In this document: positions 36,522-48,054 of the stretch, piece after piece | How positions within the stretch are numbered: position 1 is the first letter of the stretch | Layout of the letters: every line of letters begins with the position of its first letter | DNA from: Hirudinaria manillensis | Taxonomy: Eukaryota; Annelida; Clitellata; Hirudinida; Hirudinidae | Assembly (NCBI GenBank): GCA_034509925.1 | Contig: CM067526.1 | Location: 2,388,501-2,452,500 of the forward strand | Direction of reading: 5' to 3' | DNA: 64,000 bases | Translations under genes and position numbers: made by a program | Notes under the pieces: model-generated | The model's input: only the letters and a program-made list of their open reading frames with translations | The model's database searches: none | Told to the model about the DNA's origin: nothing

Positions 36522-37700
36522 ATGCCAAGGTTCTTCAATTATTTCAATTTTGTCGTGCCGTTGATGAGAGGTCAGTGAGGCTTTTGTGAAATATTACAAT
36601 AATATTATAAAATATTTAGAATCAATAACAGCCTGTAACGGATCCTTAAGGATTCTAAAAAAATTACATATACAAATTTCACAATTTACAGCAATTGCTT
36701 TACAAATTACCAAGGACTCTGGTGTCCAGGATTATAAATCGATGGAAATATTAACAAGGATCGTTGAGGCTGGTAATAATGTCTCGGTTGAATGTTATTC
36801 TTGTGAAATTTATTCATTGCAATGGACGTATAAGACTCGCAATTCGAATTACAAAGACATAGCTAAAGGAGGGGATATGATCAGGACCAAGATACATGGA
36901 CATAAGGAGGGATGGTATAGACTTTCATTGAACGAAGCTGATTGCATCTATAGCTTAATTCTTCCGACCATTGAAATCGAAGCTGCGGGTTTATTCAGCT
37001 GCTGGAAAGGATCCGTCGAATTAAGAAAAACTAATCTCATCGTGATAAGTGAGCAAGTTTCATTAAGTTATTTTTGGAGATAATTTTGAAAGATATTTTA
37101 TAAATGAACAAATGAACTTAATTACATTTTTTGGCTAATTTAGATAATTATACCATATGCACGACAACTCCTGAACCATCCCAGTTTGTAAACGTTTTAC
37201 TCAGAGGAAGTTATTCTGCTATCATTAACTGCTCATTCAAGTATTCATCGGACGAATCATGTATTGTTACTCCTATTTGGACGGACCTTACAGGATACAG
37301 GGATTTCACAATACCAGGCAATGATTTCGAAGCAAAGACGAATGACAGGCATGCGTGGATTCATTTCCATGCTGGTGCTGACATAGCAAATGCAACCCAA
37401 TTCAATCTGTCCATTTCTTTCAACTGTTCTTCCTTTTCAAACAACAGTTTGGATGCTCGACAGCAAGGACGTTACGATTTCGGAACTCTGGAGTATATCG
37501 TTATTGTTGAAAGTCAGGCCAATTACAGAACTTTTTTTTTAATAAAAATAACATTTATTCTAAAAGAATTTAAATTTGTTAACAGGAAGCAAGTCGACCG
37601 TTATGATCCTTGTACTCCTAACCATTTTAGCTGTCCTAGGACTGTTTGTAGCTGCTGCAAGTTATTTAATGAAAAAACGAAACAAATTCTGTTTCGGTAA
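35600..37700 (+). repeat. Duplication C, copy 2 (R9 and upstream flank)
   Basis: Partner of 32720-34800, starting within the R8-R9 spacer and running through the R9 TM exon. Confidence 0.8.
36075..36137 (+). mobile_element. 63-bp short retroposon-like insertion ending in (TTA)n
   Basis: A GC-rich head (CCCTGTTGCTCACGCG onward, then GCGCTATATAAATGAC) is followed by an ATT/TTA run. AAGCG flanks it at 36070-36074 and 36138-36142. The duplicate flank upstream of R8 (near 33245) lacks it and has a single AAGC. The pattern fits a truncated SINE or similar retroposon. Confidence 0.7.
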
Positions 37701-38078
37701 ACCCAAATATTGAAAATCAATTTTTAAAATGATGCACAAACTAATTTAATTTCATGAAAAATAATAGCAAACAATTAAAATTCTTTTTATTTTCTTTTTG
37801 ACAAAGTTAATTTCAGAATAATAGTTTTCGTTTATGTCCTTAAATAAGTACTTCCAAAGGATACTGTTATGATTTTTAAAATATAAATTTAAATCTTTAC
37901 AGCAACTCAACATCCTCCTGAGACAATTGAGGAGAACATTGATTTGCCAAAAGGCCCACCTGAAACAAGTTATGGCGACAGGTACCTGAAAATAAAAAAA
38001 GATTTAAATGACAAGGACATTGTTGTTTACGATGGTTTAGATGATGGTTATGATGTTATTCGAGATTTAGATGACTGA
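36522..38078 (+). CDS. R9: two-Ig receptor, R8-type ectodomain with a different tail
   Basis: Exons 36522-36570, 36692-37048, 37144-37512, 37586-37696 and 37903-38078 join in phase 1 (353 residues). The leader is 1-16 (MPRFFNYFNFVVPLMR), D1 17-135 (ECYSCE, LQWTYK, FSCWKGS), D2 136-258 (ESCIVTPIWTDLTG), TM exon 259-295 ending KKRNKFCFG. The ectodomain matches R8 almost residue for residue. The 58-residue tail does not: it has RYLKI, then VYDGLDDGYDVI, a YxxL/YxxI pair with only three residues between. Same outside with a different signalling tail is notable; see findings. Confidence 0.86.
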
Positions 38079-39172
38079 TTTATTTCATTTCTCAGTGTGC
38101 GTATTAGTTGCAAAATGTACAAATTATGTGATGTTTAACACATGTTTCCTTAATAGAATCTGACCATTGATTCCAGATTAATTTCCTTTGCACATGCTTT
38201 TATGTATTATTATTATTACTACGTCGAATAATTAGCCTTTAATTTAATTAACAGAAATAATAGGCACAATTATAATCCTTCTTCTCAGTTTATAGTTCAA
38301 ATTCGTGCGGTTTACGTGCAAGTGATGGTTTTATTTTATTAACTTTCAAGTACTTGTGATGACATTTTTCTTGTGTAAACATAACGAATATGTTTACTAA
38401 AATTGGTTCACTTTTGAGAGCTTCATCCATCCAAGTCTAATAATGATTAATAATGATTGGTAAAACTAATTAAAAGTACGTTCGCCTAATAATTCTTAAG
38501 GACTTTGTGACCTTGGGTTGTTATATTTTTAACTCGTCTTAGAATTACTGGATAATTCTGGATAAATGCTGGATAAGAAATATATGCTAAAACAAATTGT
38601 TGCTTAACAAACAAAAATCAATAACGGAAAAGCATAGCGGATATGCAAAACTTAATTCTTTTGTGAGGCTTACGAATAAATGGAATTGAATGATTTAATT
38701 CATCAATTATATCAAAAGGAACAGAAATACAAGACGATACTACTATTATCACACAAGCGATGATTTTGTTCTAAATTTTCAGTGTTTAACATAATTTCCC
38801 CTGATTTCTTATTCAGCAAAGCAAGTTTGCACAAATTAATCTGAGCGATGTATAAGTTGAGGAACCAATCTTATGTTATAACAAAACTTATGTTAAATTT
38901 TGTCGAGTTTAAGCACATAAATATTTATAAGTTAAACAAGTTGGGAAACAAGAAAGAAGAAATGATATTATTAATTATATCAAGCCAATTATAGACGCCA
39001 AATTGCTCGAAAAGTTTTGACGAGGCTGAAAAAGCAACTTTGCATTACAGCTGTCATATGTTCGATTATTCTATAGTAGGAAAATTAATGCAGACACGGG
39101 AGGTTCGAAATCAAGAAATTACAGAAAGCAAAAGTTCCATTCATAAATGTACAAGCTATGTCGATATTAAAG
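38079..39172. other. Intergenic between R9 and R10
   Basis: AT-rich, no supported exon. A short frame beginning at 39040 overlaps the R10 leader in another frame and is not called. Confidence 0.6.
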
Positions 39173-40951
39173 ATGTTTCTTATTTATCTGTGCTCAAACT
39201 TGCCATTTGCACAGGGTTAGTAGAAGATTTTTGGAAATCAAGAAATAACATTCTATAATAACGGACATAACATCGTCTTTAAAGTTAAAGGAAGTTTACG
39301 TATATTTATTTAATTTTACAAAAGATCACAGTAAATTTTACAAAACTAACAATTAAATTTTATTAGGTCTAAATACTCACTTTTCTAGTCTTGTCGCTTT
39401 CAAGTCAGTGGAGAGAGTAACGAGGATTGCAGTGGCCGGAACAGATTTTGCCGTTCAGTGTCCTTCTTGCAACAATGTGTCCATTCAGTGGACTTACAAG
39501 TCTCGCAAAGGAAACTATGAAGATGTCACAAAAGGTGTGGGAGTAATCAAAAACAAAATTCACAGCATTACCGAGCTTTGGAGCAATGTCACCAGAAACA
39601 ATATAGAGTGCATTTACAATTTGTATCTCACCAAACTTCATGTTGAGGATGCTGGATTGTTCAGCTGTTGGGAAGGTTCGGTTGAATTGAGAAAAACAAA
39701 TCTCATTGTCATAAGTAAGCCAGTCATAAGTTTCATTCCTCGATTAATTTTAAAATCGTAGTTTTTGAAATTTTCATTAACGCAGCTAGTAACATTACCT
39801 GTGAGTCCACACCGCCTCCGTCAGATTCTGAATTCATCTACATCAAACAAAGCGATTCTGTCTCCATCGAATGCTCTCTAAAATATTCATCAGACGAATC
39901 GTGCATTGCCACACCAATTTGGACGGACCTCACAGGACATAGAAATTTAACGATACTTGATAAAGATTTCGAAGCTGACATGGATGATAAGCTAGCATGG
40001 ATCCATTTCGAACCTGGTGCTGATATAGCAAATGGAACTCATTTCAATTTATCGTTTGCTTTCAACTGTTCGTCTTTTTCCAACAACAGTTTGGATGCAC
40101 GACAGCAAGGACAATATGATTTTGGTCATGTACCTTTCATAATTTATTATGAAGAAAGTATCAGTTAGTATAAGATAAACTTTTCTATAATAATTCAACT
40201 GCTTCTTTTGTTATTGTATGTTTTTGTATCTCAGTAAATAGAATGAGCTCATTATTTACCTTATAGTTACCTCATGCCTGTTTAAGACATTAGTAAAATA
40301 TGGCTCATGTGGTCTTCTAAAACTATTTCATAACCAGCCAATCATCAATTAACTCCCCATATTCGGACAGTTACATCTAAATTAAGTATTACTAATTAAT
40401 TAATTACTTAAGTATTATTAGTGATGTTAAATAAATGATTAAGGTATTTTAGTAAATATTCTTTCAGTAGTCAACAATTCTGGGGTCAAGACGGAAGAAA
40501 GCGATGAAATGTTATTTAATCTTGCACTGATAACTGGTATTCCTATAACATCACTAACTTTGATTGTTGTCCTGCTGTTAGTGTGCCTAAAAAAGTTTTC
40601 CAAGTTGTGTTTCGGTAAATTACTTAGAATCGATATTTAAAGAAAAACAATTCTCTAGGCATTCATACACCATTTTTAATTTCAATTTTCTTAAAAATTT
40701 CATAGAAATTCTAAAGAAATTATAATTTTATTTCCTAAAATTCAAAATGTGCTTTACCAGCCAATCGCCATCAGCCAGAAAGATATGAAGAAAGTGCTTT
40801 GTCAAAAGCTCTGCCAGAAATTCCTATGGTGGATGGATATATTGAAATCAGAGACGATCTACTAGCAAAAGATGATATTATAACAAAGGGATACGAACCT
40901 TTAGATACCGGAACTTATGAAACTATTAGCGATGAAAATATCACTAGCTAG
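39173..40951 (+). CDS. R10: two-Ig receptor with compact tyrosine-pair tail
   Basis: Exons 39173-39215, 39409-39714, 39786-40157, 40468-40614 and 40761-40951 join in phase 1 (352 residues). The leader is 1-14 (MFLIYLCSNLPFAQ). D1 (15-116) is the shortest of the array and begins almost at the first Ig strand; it has QCPSCN, IQWTYK and FSCWEGS. D2 (117-240) has SSDESCIATPIWTDLTG. The TM exon (241-289) ends LKKFSKLCFG. The 63-residue tail has LPEIP, GYIEI and GYEPLDTGTYETI, the Yxx[L]x4YxxI pair. The D1 acceptor was chosen as the only one keeping phase 1; the TM exon could also start three bases later. Confidence 0.82.
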
Positions 40952-41760
40952 AACTATACTACACATTAACTTCAGAAAAATAAATTTAAGAAATTTTTCA
41001 ATGGATGTTTTGCTAGCTATAATCCATTCATTTAATTATTTCATAAGTTATTATCCATTCATTCGATCAAATGATATTAGTCTTTTATCATACTATTACG
41101 CAATTATCTATTCTGTAATATCTAGAATTCTTTAGAGTTATTAAAGACTTTTTCTCCGCAATGACTTCCTAAAATTTATGATTAATGTAGTTGACGTTAA
41201 GTATTTTATGGGTAACGTACTAAATTTAGATCAAAAGCGAGAAAACCTCATATACAATTGTACAACTATAAATTCAAATATTATTTTATATTTTTAAATC
41301 CGGTGTGAAATTCATAGGTCAGGCGGACTGTAGTCGGAGCTATTAGACAAAATGCAAGATGGAAACATTTATTAATGCTGGATTGATTTATAATACTTTT
41401 TCAGGTGCCAATGCAATAGAGTTAAAAATTATTTTTCAATTTAATTTTTTGTAGTAATATTTTTTATAGTTATTTTTTGTCTTTTCTTTCATAAGACTTA
41501 CATGCACGGCTGGTGCCAAGTCAATTATGCAAATGATTACTCGATGTAATTATTTTTTACTGCCTGAAGCTTCATTTCAACTACCTCTTTCGTTTATAAC
41601 TCTTGCTTAGACAATCATGAATAAACGTTGCCTTCATAGATGAATATTTGATAATTAAATTAAGAAATGTAATAATTAATAAATGAATAATCCAACAATC
41701 GTGGAAATTACAATCCTTGTTTTTCAATATTTTGTCTTGGAAATAAATTATAATTCGAAA
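40952..41760. other. Intergenic between R10 and R11
   Basis: About 0.8 kb of AT-rich sequence with no supported exon or distinct repeat. Confidence 0.6.
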
Positions 41761-43551
41761 ATGATTTTAAGCTCTTTTTTGCCGTTGATACGTGGTTAGA
41801 ATGTTATATTAATAACTTTTATATTAAATAACTTTTCTAATTTCGAAATTATGAGCAAACCTGTCAGAAAATTCCGTAGTCACTGTATAAATTTGTCTTT
41901 CGTTAAATTTTACAGACAACTTATCCGACCGTAATTATTGCTTTAATGGAGTCTAACTTTTAAGAATTTACTTATTTTTTATTTTGTTTGCTTGCCAGCC
42001 GCAAGAAGTCCACACTACCCAACAAAGTCTTTCGTTAACAAAAACAATATCCCAGAAACACTAGCAAGAATAGCTTGGGTAGGAACAAATGACCATATAG
42101 ATTGTTACTCTTGCAATATTGAATTTCTGGAATGGACATACAAGCCACGCAACGAATACTTCAAAGATATCGCTAAAGGTGACGATGTGATCAAAATTCA
42201 AAATCATGCGAAAATTGATCCATGGGGTGATATCACCGTTGAACACGTGGGATGCAAATACACTTTGTTTTTGATCGGCATCCGATTGGAAAGTGCTGGA
42301 AAATTCAGCTGCTGGAATGATTCCTTAGAAATCATTCAAGTGAATCTCATTGTCATAAGTGAGTACAAACATGACTCGTTCAATAAATATAAAATCAATT
42401 TGATTCGCTAAAGAGGAATTTTCCTATTGACATTATCTTATTTTTACAACCAGATACCAGCAATAGCTGTTCACTTTCCCAAAAACCCAGTACCTTTGGA
42501 TCCTTCTTTGCCGGACGAAATAATTGGTTCACCATAAAATGTTTTTTCCAGTATGCATCAGATGAGTCTTGTACTGCTAAACCAATTTGGACAGACCTTA
42601 CAGGAGAGAGAGACTTAACGACACCTAGTGATGAATTTCAAGTTAACATGGATAACGAACAAGCCTGGATAGATTTCAGTGCTGATGATGACATGAAGAA
42701 CGGGACCACTTTCAACTTATCAATTTCCTTCTATTGTCACAACATTTCCAGCGTTCACATCCAGTATGATTTTGGCCAGGTGTCACTAACAATTACCGAT
42801 GAAGATTCAATTACTGTTGAAGAAGGTAAGTTTTATTATTGTCCATAATTAACAAAAGATCCAGAATGATATTGTATTTTTTAACTACATTTCGGCTTAT
42901 TCCTCTCCAGACTATATTTTTTTGATTTCATGAATTTATTTATACAATTTCTTATTTATTTAGAATATTTTAAAATAATAAACTTAACAGTAAAATATTT
43001 CATATTTGTTGGCAGAAGTTACGTACTCTCCTGCAAGGATATCCTTTTCAGACACGAACCCCTTCCTACTTCCAGCAAGCATTACTGGAGTTTTAATTGC
43101 CAGTGTCTTCATCTTAGCCTTGTTTTTATTTATTCTTAAGAAGTATTCCAAGTTGTGTTTCGGTATGCATTCGAAATACATATTATTTAACATGCTTATT
43201 ATTATTAATTATTATTTAAATACTTAACTAATATCTAACTATTATTTAAATTAGAGCCATTGGTCATATTGTGCTTCTAATTACCACTAAACATTTTAAA
43301 GTTAAAAGAATCATTATCAATAATAATTCAATTAATTTCTGAAAGCCGATAGCTCCCATAGAAGGAATAACGCTGGCACCGTGCAAGGAAGTGTCCTGCC
43401 TGAGATTCCAATGGTTGATGGTTACCTTCAAATCGCGGAACTGCCCAAAGATGTTGGAGGATATGAAGTTTTGGATGACGAGACCTATGACATCATTTAC
43501 GATACCAATGACGTGACAACCTGTGAAAACTATATTCAGGTCATAGAGTAG
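41761..43551 (+). CDS. R11: two-Ig receptor with compact tyrosine-pair tail
   Basis: Exons 41761-41794, 41999-42358, 42454-42825, 43016-43162 and 43346-43551 join in phase 1 (372 residues). The leader exon is very short (1-11, MILSSFLPLIR). D1 (12-131) has DCYSCN, LEWTYK and FSCWNDS. D2 (132-255) has SDESCTAKPIWTDLTG. The TM exon (256-304) ends LKKYSKLCFG. The 68-residue tail has LPEIP, GYLQI, GYEVLDDETYDII and NYIQVIE, so four tyrosine motifs; the last matches the C-terminus of R4. The tail acceptor at 43345 (GAAAG) is the one giving the right frame. Confidence 0.84.
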
Positions 43552-44526
43552 TGTCTATAATGTTTTAAATTATTAAATAATAACATGAATATTGTCTTCG
43601 TTTGAACTTATAATAGGCTTGGGATCGTGGGTAATTTAAGCAGTTAAACGGCCCGCTCAAGGAATTAGCGGTAAATATTTCTTCAATTAACGGAATTTTA
43701 CATGTCAAATTGAAATACATACTTAATAGCAGCGTAAAATGGCAGTGTCCATAAACATATATATATATATATATATATAATCTTTTCAATTGCTTTTTGA
43801 AAAATATTTGAACCTTTTTTAATATTCTCACGATTTCGTTCTGTAAGTTTTTAAAACTGTGTGAGTGAAAAACCAAACGACATCACAAAAGATGTTATTC
43901 TCGTTTCAACTATAGACTTAATCGCAATATCTACTTTGTTGCAGACAAAAAAAAATTTTTTTTTTAAAGATTATTGAGTAAATTAATTAATAGCATGAAT
44001 TTTCGCAGCAAATGAAGCACGACAAATTAAATGAATAAGTCGAGGATGTTTTGAACGATCTTTAGCTTTTTTTTTACCATTTAGATAGATTTTGCAACTA
44101 TGGGCTCTGTCCGTTTGCGTTACGTTACGTAGCAAGTGTGAAGGATTATTGTAATTACTAGAGATAAAAATTTAATTAATATTAATAAATTATTGAATTA
44201 ATTATTCTGATTACAAGTTTGAGAAGAGAAGGTTTTCCGATTTATTTCTTGCTTAATAACGAGGGTTGTTAAAGTAAGCTTCCGGCTACTTAACATACTA
44301 CCCAACATGCACATCAACTTTATATTTATGCTATGCTTCTCTCTTCCGGTTAAAACATCTAGAAATAAATAAAAAACACAACCAGTTAATATTAAATAGT
44401 TTATTTCTGGTTATGAATGAAAGCATTTTATTGTAAAGCAAAAGTAAATCAGATATGAATAGCCAGTTAAAAAGCCTCGATCATTATTGACCTTTGTTGC
44501 CTTTGAATTTGTTTCGAGTCAAGCCA
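43552..44526. other. Intergenic between R11 and R12
   Basis: No supported exon. An AT dinucleotide run lies at 43757-43779. From about 43900 the sequence matches 58290 onward, the left arm of duplication B. Confidence 0.6.
43757..43779 (+). repeat. AT dinucleotide microsatellite
   Basis: About eleven uninterrupted AT units. Confidence 0.9.
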
Positions 44527-46301
44527 ATGTTGAAGAAATATTTTGGTTTCGCTTTTGCTCTTCTCGTACATGGTTAGGCAATCATTTGTTTCTGTTATTT
44601 TATCGGAAATTCAATAAAACTATCTGGAACTTTGAGAGTGATTTTGATGAGAGCAACAATATTATTATATCTCAATCCGCAAATTAAAGCTTCGTAACTC
44701 GGAATAACCTTAATCGAAATTTGATTCAAATATAAAACATTAAAATTGTATTTATTAAAAGATATTCACATTTTTATTCCAGCTTCAAATCTTGAGAACT
44801 CTGCAAAAACTAATACAGTGGTAGCAGTTGATTCAACAATAATTGCAGAGAAAGGAATGAACGTTACTATTGAGTGCAACAAATCTTGCAATTTCGATTC
44901 TCCACTTTGGACTTATAAACAACCAAATGAAGCAGGTTTTGAGGACCTCGTTGTTGTGGGCAGTGGTTCGATTAGGAACAACATTCCTGGAAGAAAGGAT
45001 GACTGGTATAAGATCGTAAATGGCGCAAACTGTAAGCAGACTTTGTTTCTACCTGAAATCCAGTTTGAAGCAACCGGAGTTTATGCCTGCTGGGAAGGCT
45101 TATTGGCTAAAGGAATGACAAATGTTATTGTTGTTAGTGAGTGATATCGATATGTTATCAGTCTATTTAAACTTTGTTAATGATTATTTTTTTAATTAAA
45201 AATTCACAGATACAAACAAAACTTGCTCAATTGAGCCTGATTTCTCAGACTCAGAAAATATCCTTCTGAAACAAAACGATTCAATCACCATCAGATGTTC
45301 TTTCCAATATTCAGCAGATCAATCATGCATCGCTACTCCCATTTGGACAGATCTCACAGGATACAGAAATTTAACGATATCCGCTAATGATTTCGAAGCC
45401 AACATGGATGACAAACATGCATGGATCCATTTCAAACCTGGTGCTGATATAAGAAATGGAACAAGATTCAATCTATCCTTTGCATTTAATTGTTCTCTCA
45501 CAAACTCCAGCGATAAAATTCACAGTTCAGAACGATATTATTTTGGTCTTATACCATTCAGAATTTATGTTGACGGTATGTCTTAAAATGTATGTTTAGT
45601 TTAGATTTTCGTGGTTGATTTTGAAACTGAATTGGTATTTGGTACGGAACAACGTTTAAAATGCAATTTATTTGGTGGAATTATTATGTCAAATACAGAA
45701 TTTTTTTAATGAAAATATGTTTTTTTTTAGGAATTTCTTACAATAACCAGAGCAATGGTAAGATGGCCGATGCCAACACCTTAATCATAGTTGGGATCAA
45801 TGCAGCTCTTGCAATCCTCATCATCTTCTTCCTCTTCCTTGTTTTCCTAAAAAAGTTTTCCCAACTGTGTTTTGGTAATTATGTAATTTAAATGTTCAAC
45901 TTAACCTTGAGAACCTGCAATTAGTATTCTATTTTTTATGCGAAATTTACCTCAATTGGTTTAACATTTAAAACTTAATTGAGGATAATCTCCTTTTAAG
46001 ATTAAAGTAACACGATTATCCAATGTTAAGTACGATGATACACCAAGGTTTTACCCCCACTTACTTCCTCTTAAAAGATATTTATTACTAATTAGCTCGC
46101 AGTAATGAAAGGACAAACAATGACATCAGCGATTCGGATGCAACAGCAGTTTCCAAAGTCGAAGGTTACGTTGGAATCAGAAAAGACTTACGACCTGAAG
46201 ATACTAATGTCTATGATGCCATTGGCGATGGGAATTATGAATCGATTATGGATCCTGGCAAGCCAGAATGCCTCGTTGACTGTTTCCATAAAGATGAGTA
46301 G
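44527..46301 (+). CDS. R12: two-Ig receptor with compact tyrosine-pair tail
   Basis: Exons 44527-44572, 44783-45136, 45210-45575, 45731-45874 and 46096-46301 join in phase 1 (371 residues). The leader is 1-15 (MLKKYFGFAFALLVH). D1 (16-133) has ECNKSCN, LWTYK and YACWEG, with one residue added to the usual CxxC. D2 (134-255) has SADQSCIATPIWTDLTG. The TM exon (256-303) has a long stalk then LKKFSQLCFG. The 68-residue tail has GYVGI and VYDAIGDGNYESI. A competing frame in the tail exon is longer from its own ATG but lacks family motifs; the acceptor TTAG at 46092-46095 restores the conserved frame. R16 is its damaged duplicate. Confidence 0.86.
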
Positions 46302-48054
46302 TCTACCATCACAGTCCAGTGAACGACATTCAAAAAATGATTCAATGATTTTTTTTTTACTTATTACCCACTTTTTGATTGAAATCGTATTCAACCATGA
46401 ACTTCCAATTAAGCTTTTTTTAATTTGACAATTTAGGTTGATAATTATTGATGATTGACAAGAGTTTGTAATTAACATTCGTCCTGCTAGTGGTCATTAA
46501 CAACATTAATGAATTTCATTCAGTTTTGATGCAGTTTTGTAACGTTTAACAACTTTTCTGTAATAATTTATTCATCCCGTTACTAATTCTTACATGTTCA
46601 CAAAATGGAAATATGAACAAATCTACAATGCCTCTAGAGTCTTTCACTAGGACGTTGCAGAAAAAAGACGTTGGATTATGGAAAGGATTCTCTCAGCGAA
46701 AAATAAATAAACACTTGAAGCGATAATAAAGCAAACTATTAATTTAAAAACTGTGCGGTTGATCAAGAATTTGTAATTTAACAATGCGTTAAAACAGTGC
46801 AATGCAATAATCCATTAATTGCCACTGAGACATGGCAATGTCGATATTGCAAGTTACATTCTTTTGTCCTCAAAAATTAATCAAACTTAATTAAACTTCT
46901 CGATGAAACTCCTAAAATAGCAAATTCAATTTTGAAACTATTAAACTTTTAAAATATTAAACTATATCCATTCATGAATAAAATTTTTAAATGGAAGAAC
47001 ATTAATTTCTAAAATGTTCGTTATTAAATATTTAATTGATACAATTTAACAAGGAAAAAAACCTTAATTTTTTTCGAGGCGCTTTCTTGTCTAAATGACT
47101 TTTACTTTCACAGAAACGATGACTAATAGTTAATTCATAAAACAATCTTCTAAAACAGTTATTAAATTAAGAAGTTTCCCTTCTGGCAATCGTTATCTGT
47201 CGTTTCTTCGAATTAATATAAAATAATTTTAAATTCTACCAAAACAATTCATAACAACATAGAATTAAATTAGAAAAGATTCAGAAAAAAAGTTAAATTT
47301 GGTTTCAAGCGCCCAAGAATAGAAAGACATTTTGCTGGCCTGGTTGAAGGTAGGAAATTGACTTAACTACATAATTAACATAAATAACATAATTAAAATT
47401 GCTAAATTAACTAGAAATAAGGGTTATAGCTTGGCATTTGCAGACAATGCAACTCTGCAAATAGATTCCTGATAAGAATCAACTATTCAAGTACATTACA
47501 GTCGCTAACAGTTCCATAATGTATCTCTAAATTCTCTCACATTCTTGTCCTGCAAAAAGATTTCATGCAATATATAGGATATAATGTTATTGTCTTAAAA
47601 ACACTTTTTTAATGATTTAAATATTTTTAAATTTAAACAGTTTTTAGGAATTACAATTCAGCGAAAAATAAATAAATGTCGGAGTTATATTAAAGCCAAA
47701 CCATTAAAATTAGATAAAAATTATTATGAATGATTCAAATATAGATAAACATATGAATGATTATTGATTTATTAATTTAAATTATTCATTTAAAACACTT
47801 ATTTCAATTTAATTTACAACAATCGTTTAGAGGTTCCAATTAGAAGAACCACAGTTTGTGCCAGAAATAAATAAGCATCTCAAAAGCAGATTTGATCTTC
47901 GATTATCGAAAAGTGTTCCTAAATGGCTCATTTAATGCTACACTCGCATCGTAAAGCATAAACTCGTAATACAAAATACCAAATGGATTGGATTTTTGAA
48001 GATTGGCTACAATTTAGACTTCTTTCATCTTATTGGAGTTTTTAAATATCTCAA
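46302..48054. other. Intergenic between R12 and R13
   Basis: 1.75 kb AT-rich spacer, nearly identical to 60953-62700. No supported exon. Short repeated phrases such as CAGCGAAAAATAAATAAA occur twice (near 46696 and 47661). Confidence 0.6.

Noticed and set aside
39040..39258. 72-codon frame before R10
   Set aside because: It overlaps the R10 leader exon in a different frame and shows no domain.
43565..43876. 103-codon - strand frame
   Set aside because: It reads through the AT microsatellite and has no supporting features.
46105..46428. 107-codon frame starting at an ATG in the R12 tail exon
   Set aside because: It is longer but out of frame with the TM exon and lacks GYVGI and the paired tyrosines. 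The phase-1 frame from 46096 matches all other tails.
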